Assembly (NCBI GenBank): GCA_023512415.1
Contig: JAILZQ010000006.1
Location: forward strand, 1 to 45,977
Direction: 5' to 3'
From: Geminicoccaceae bacterium
GTDB taxonomy: Bacteria > Pseudomonadota > Alphaproteobacteria > Geminicoccales > Geminicoccaceae
Length of the DNA stretch: 45,977 bases
Notes under the pieces: generated by a model
What the model was told of the DNA's origin: nothing
Seen by the model: only the letters and a program-made list of their open reading frames with translations
The model's database searches: none
Translations under genes and position numbers: made by a program
In this document: one piece after another, positions 44,089 through 45,977 of the stretch
How the letters are laid out: every line of letters begins with the position of its first letter
Position numbering within the stretch: position 1 is the first letter of the stretch

Positions 44089-45977
44089 GCTCCACCTTCC
44101 CGTCGGATCGAGAGATTGCCGAAGCGGTCGACCTTCGCGACGAGCCCGGGATCGACCAACACGGTGGCATCCGGCTGCTCGAGCACGGCGGGGCCGGGGA
44201 TCGTGGCCCCGACCGGGAGCGCGAGCCGGTCGAAGATCCGGGTCTCGAGCCAGCGCCCGTCGAAGCGGACCGGTCGGATGCCGCGGGCCGCCCGCTCGAC
44301 CGAGGCGTCGGGCGGGGGTGCGAGCAGCGCCGGATCGAGCCGCGGCCGTTCGCCCTGCGCGGAAAGCCGCAGATTGAGCAGGCGGACCGGCACGCCCGGA
44401 AGCGGTCGGCCGAAGGCGGCCCGATAGGCGGCCTCGAACGCCGCGTGGAGCCCGCCGTGGTCGAGGCCCGTGCGGCCGTCACGCAGCTCGAGGTCGGCTG
44501 CGATCGGGACGCCCACCGTGTGCGTCTGGCCTTGGTAGAGCATGTCGGCTTCGAGCACGAAGCGGGTGCGCAAAAGCTTGCCGCCGGCCCGGGCGAGCCG
44601 GTCCCGGCCGTGCGCGACGAGCTCGCGCACGACGGCGTCGAACGCCTCGAGATCGAGCAGCGGGAGCGGGCGATCGAGCGTCCGGACCTGGTCGTACCGC
44701 CAGTCCGCGAGCACGCAGCCCAAGGCCGAGGTGACCCCGGGAAAGCGCGGCACGAGGGCGCCTTCGAGCCCGACCTCCCGAACGAGGGCGCCCACGTGCA
44801 GCGCCCCGCCGCCGCCGTAGGGCACGGCCACGAGCCGCTTCGGATCGTGACCCCGCTCGATCGAGACGAGCCGGATCGCACCCGCCATGCGGGCATTGGC
44901 CACGGCGAGGATCGCTTCGGCGGCCGCGATCGGGTCGAGCCCGAGCGGCCGGCCGACGTGGCGGGCGATCGCCTCGCGCGCCGCCTCGAGGTCGAGCCGC
45001 CGCAGCTTCCCGCCGATCGGCCGGTCGGGGTCGATGCGGCCGAGCAGGAGGTTGGCATCGGTGACCGTGGGGCGATCGCCGCCGGCGGCGTAACAGGCGG
45101 GCCCCGGAACCGCCCCGGCGCTCTCCGGCCCGACGCGCAGAAGTCCGCCCGCATCCACCCGGGCGATCGAGCCGCCGCCCGCGCCGATCGTCGCGATCTC
45201 GATCATCGGCGCCCGCACGACGAGGCCGAACTCGAGGGCCGTCTGGGCCGCGAGTGTGGGTTTGCCGTCGCGCACGAGGGCCACGTCGAAGCTCGTCCCG
45301 CCCATGTCGCAGGTCACGAGGTCGCTGAACCCGGCCGCCTCGGCGATCCGGACCGCCGCCACCACACCGGCGGCCGGGCCGCTCAGGATCGTGTGGACCG
45401 GCCGCAGCCGGGCTTCGGCAGCACTCGCGAGACCGCCGTTCGACTGCACGATCGCGAGGGGTGCGCGCACCCCCCGCTGGGCCAGAGCACCTTCCAAGAC
45501 CTCGAGGTAGCTACCGACGACGGGCTGGAGGCAGGCGTTCAAGACGGTCGTCGAGGTCCGCTCGAACTCGCGGATCTCGGGCAAGATCTCGTGGCTCGCC
45601 GTGACGAAAGAGGGCTCGGGCCAGATCGCGCGAACGATCTCCGCCGCCCGCCGCTCGTTGGTCGGGTTCGCGTAGGCGTTGAGAAAGACGATCGCGACCG
45701 CCCGGCAGCCGAGCTCCCGGAGCCGGCGTGCCGCCTGCGCCACCTCTTCGAAATCGACCGGCTCGCGGATCTCGCCGGACGCGAGCGTGCGCTCGCGGAC
45801 CTCGAGGCGTCGATCACGCGGGACGATCGGGGTGAAGGTCCCCCAGAGGCCCCAGGTCCAAGGCCGGTCGCGTCGGCGCATCTCGAGGACGTCGCGGAAA
45901 CCCCGGGTCGTGATGACCCCGGTCGGCGCGACCTTGCGCTCGAGCACGGCGTTGGTGCCCACCGTCGTGCCGTGGAC
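44085..45977 (-). CDS. Hydantoinase/5-oxoprolinase subunit A (HyuA-type), N-terminus cut by window edge
   Basis: 631 codons, open to the right edge; about 60-80 N-terminal residues are missing compared with the usual length near 700. The visible part starts at the family's HGTTVGTNAVLER phosphate-loop region. It continues with SHEILPEIREFERTSTTVLNA, IVQSNGGLASA, LSGPAAGVV, CDMGGTSFDVALV, IGAGGGSIARVD, VGPESAGAVPGPACY and VTDANLLLGRI, and ends in the beta-rich C-domain. HyuA/OplA-type enzymes open cyclic imides or lactams with ATP, often with a B subunit, which is not downstream and may lie beyond the edge. First of three coupled genes. Confidence 0.93.
   Translation of the reverse strand, partial: VHGTTVGTNAVLERKVAPTGVITTRGFRDVLEMRRRDRPWTWGLWGTFTPIVPRDRRLEVRERTLASGEIREPVDFEEVAQAARRLRELGCRAVAIVFLNAYANPTNERRAAEIVRAIWPEPSFVTASHEILPEIREFERTSTTVLNACLQPVVGSYLEVLEGALAQRGVRAPLAIVQSNGGLASAAEARLRPVHTILSGPAAGVVAAVRIAEAAGFSDLVTCDMGGTSFDVALVRDGKPTLAAQTALEFGLVVRAPMIEIATIGAGGGSIARVDAGGLLRVGPESAGAVPGPACYAAGGDRPTVTDANLLLGRIDPDRPIGGKLRRLDLEAAREAIARHVGRPLGLDPIAAAEAILAVANARMAGAIRLVSIERGHDPKRLVAVPYGGGGALHVGALVREVGLEGALVPRFPGVTSALGCVLADWRYDQVRTLDRPLPLLDLEAFDAVVRELVAHGRDRLARAGGKLLRTRFVLEADMLYQGQTHTVGVPIAADLELRDGRTGLDHGGLHAAFEAAYRAAFGRPLPGVPVRLLNLRLSAQGERPRLDPALLAPPPDASVERAARGIRPVRFDGRWLETRIFDRLALPVGATIPGPAVLEQPDATVLVDPGLVAKVDRFGNLSIRREGGA

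Overview
The window is about 46 kb of very GC-rich bacterial chromosome with dense, short-gapped genes. It looks alphaproteobacterial, probably a Rhodospirillales/Geminicoccales-type lineage. The reasons are a glycine-dependent (C4 pathway) 5-aminolevulinate synthase, the TIGR02302-type glutamine-rich membrane protein known from Alphaproteobacteria, a meso-diaminopimelate-type MurE next door to a lysA gene, and a compact type A RNase P RNA. The genus cannot be named from sequence reading alone. No plasmid, prophage, insertion sequence, CRISPR or tRNA was seen.

Layout. (1) 1-3891: an edge-truncated CYTH-CHAD protein, a tandem universal stress protein, a secreted ThuA-like protein and a PLP enzyme of the D-serine dehydratase/D-threonine aldolase fold. 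(2) 3953-21430, minus strand: a complete division and cell-wall (dcw) cluster read rsmH-ftsL-ftsI-murE-murF-mraY-murD-ftsW-murG-murC-murB-ddl-ftsQ-ftsA-ftsZ. Adjacent genes mostly overlap by the 4-base ATGA/GTGA/TTGA type, so translation is probably coupled from rsmH to ftsA; ftsZ stands apart behind 89 bases. An 11-bp perfect hairpin follows ftsZ. mraZ is missing in front of rsmH and lpxC does not follow ftsZ. (3) 21431-26982, minus strand: a 511-base gene-free leader, then rnpB, ampD, the TIGR02302 protein and lysA (transcribed lysA to rnpB). (4) 26983-36561: a gene-free divergent region, a GT-B glycosyltransferase, an FkbM-type methyltransferase, a TrkH potassium transporter, an acyl-CoA synthetase, gmd-fcl for GDP-L-fucose, and hemA. 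(5) 36626-45977: a secreted phytase-like esterase, mtnA, a cytoplasmic-looking GH19/peptidoglycan-binding lysin, a small membrane protein, prfC, and a tightly coupled set of FAD-dependent oxidoreductase, isochorismatase-fold hydrolase and (edge-truncated) hydantoinase/oxoprolinase subunit A.

How the genes work together: mraY, murB-G, ddl and ftsI/ftsW make and polymerise lipid-linked peptidoglycan precursor at the septum organised by FtsZ/A/Q/L. LysA lies on the DAP-lysine branch, and AmpD recycles wall fragments. gmd/fcl, the glycosyltransferase and the FkbM methyltransferase could supply and modify a fucose-containing surface glycan.

Most of the window is conserved housekeeping. The points most worth a second look are an AT-rich, rare-codon patch inside ftsQ that reads as a sigma-70-type promoter facing ftsA/ftsZ, the missing mraZ with its long rsmH leader, the rnpB placement about 10 bases after ampD, and an isochorismatase-fold hydrolase without its cysteine, coupled to a hydantoinase and a flavoprotein. 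I did not find a clear undescribed multi-gene system. Gene starts were set from Shine-Dalgarno spacing and overlaps; family calls come from motif recognition and not from database searches.
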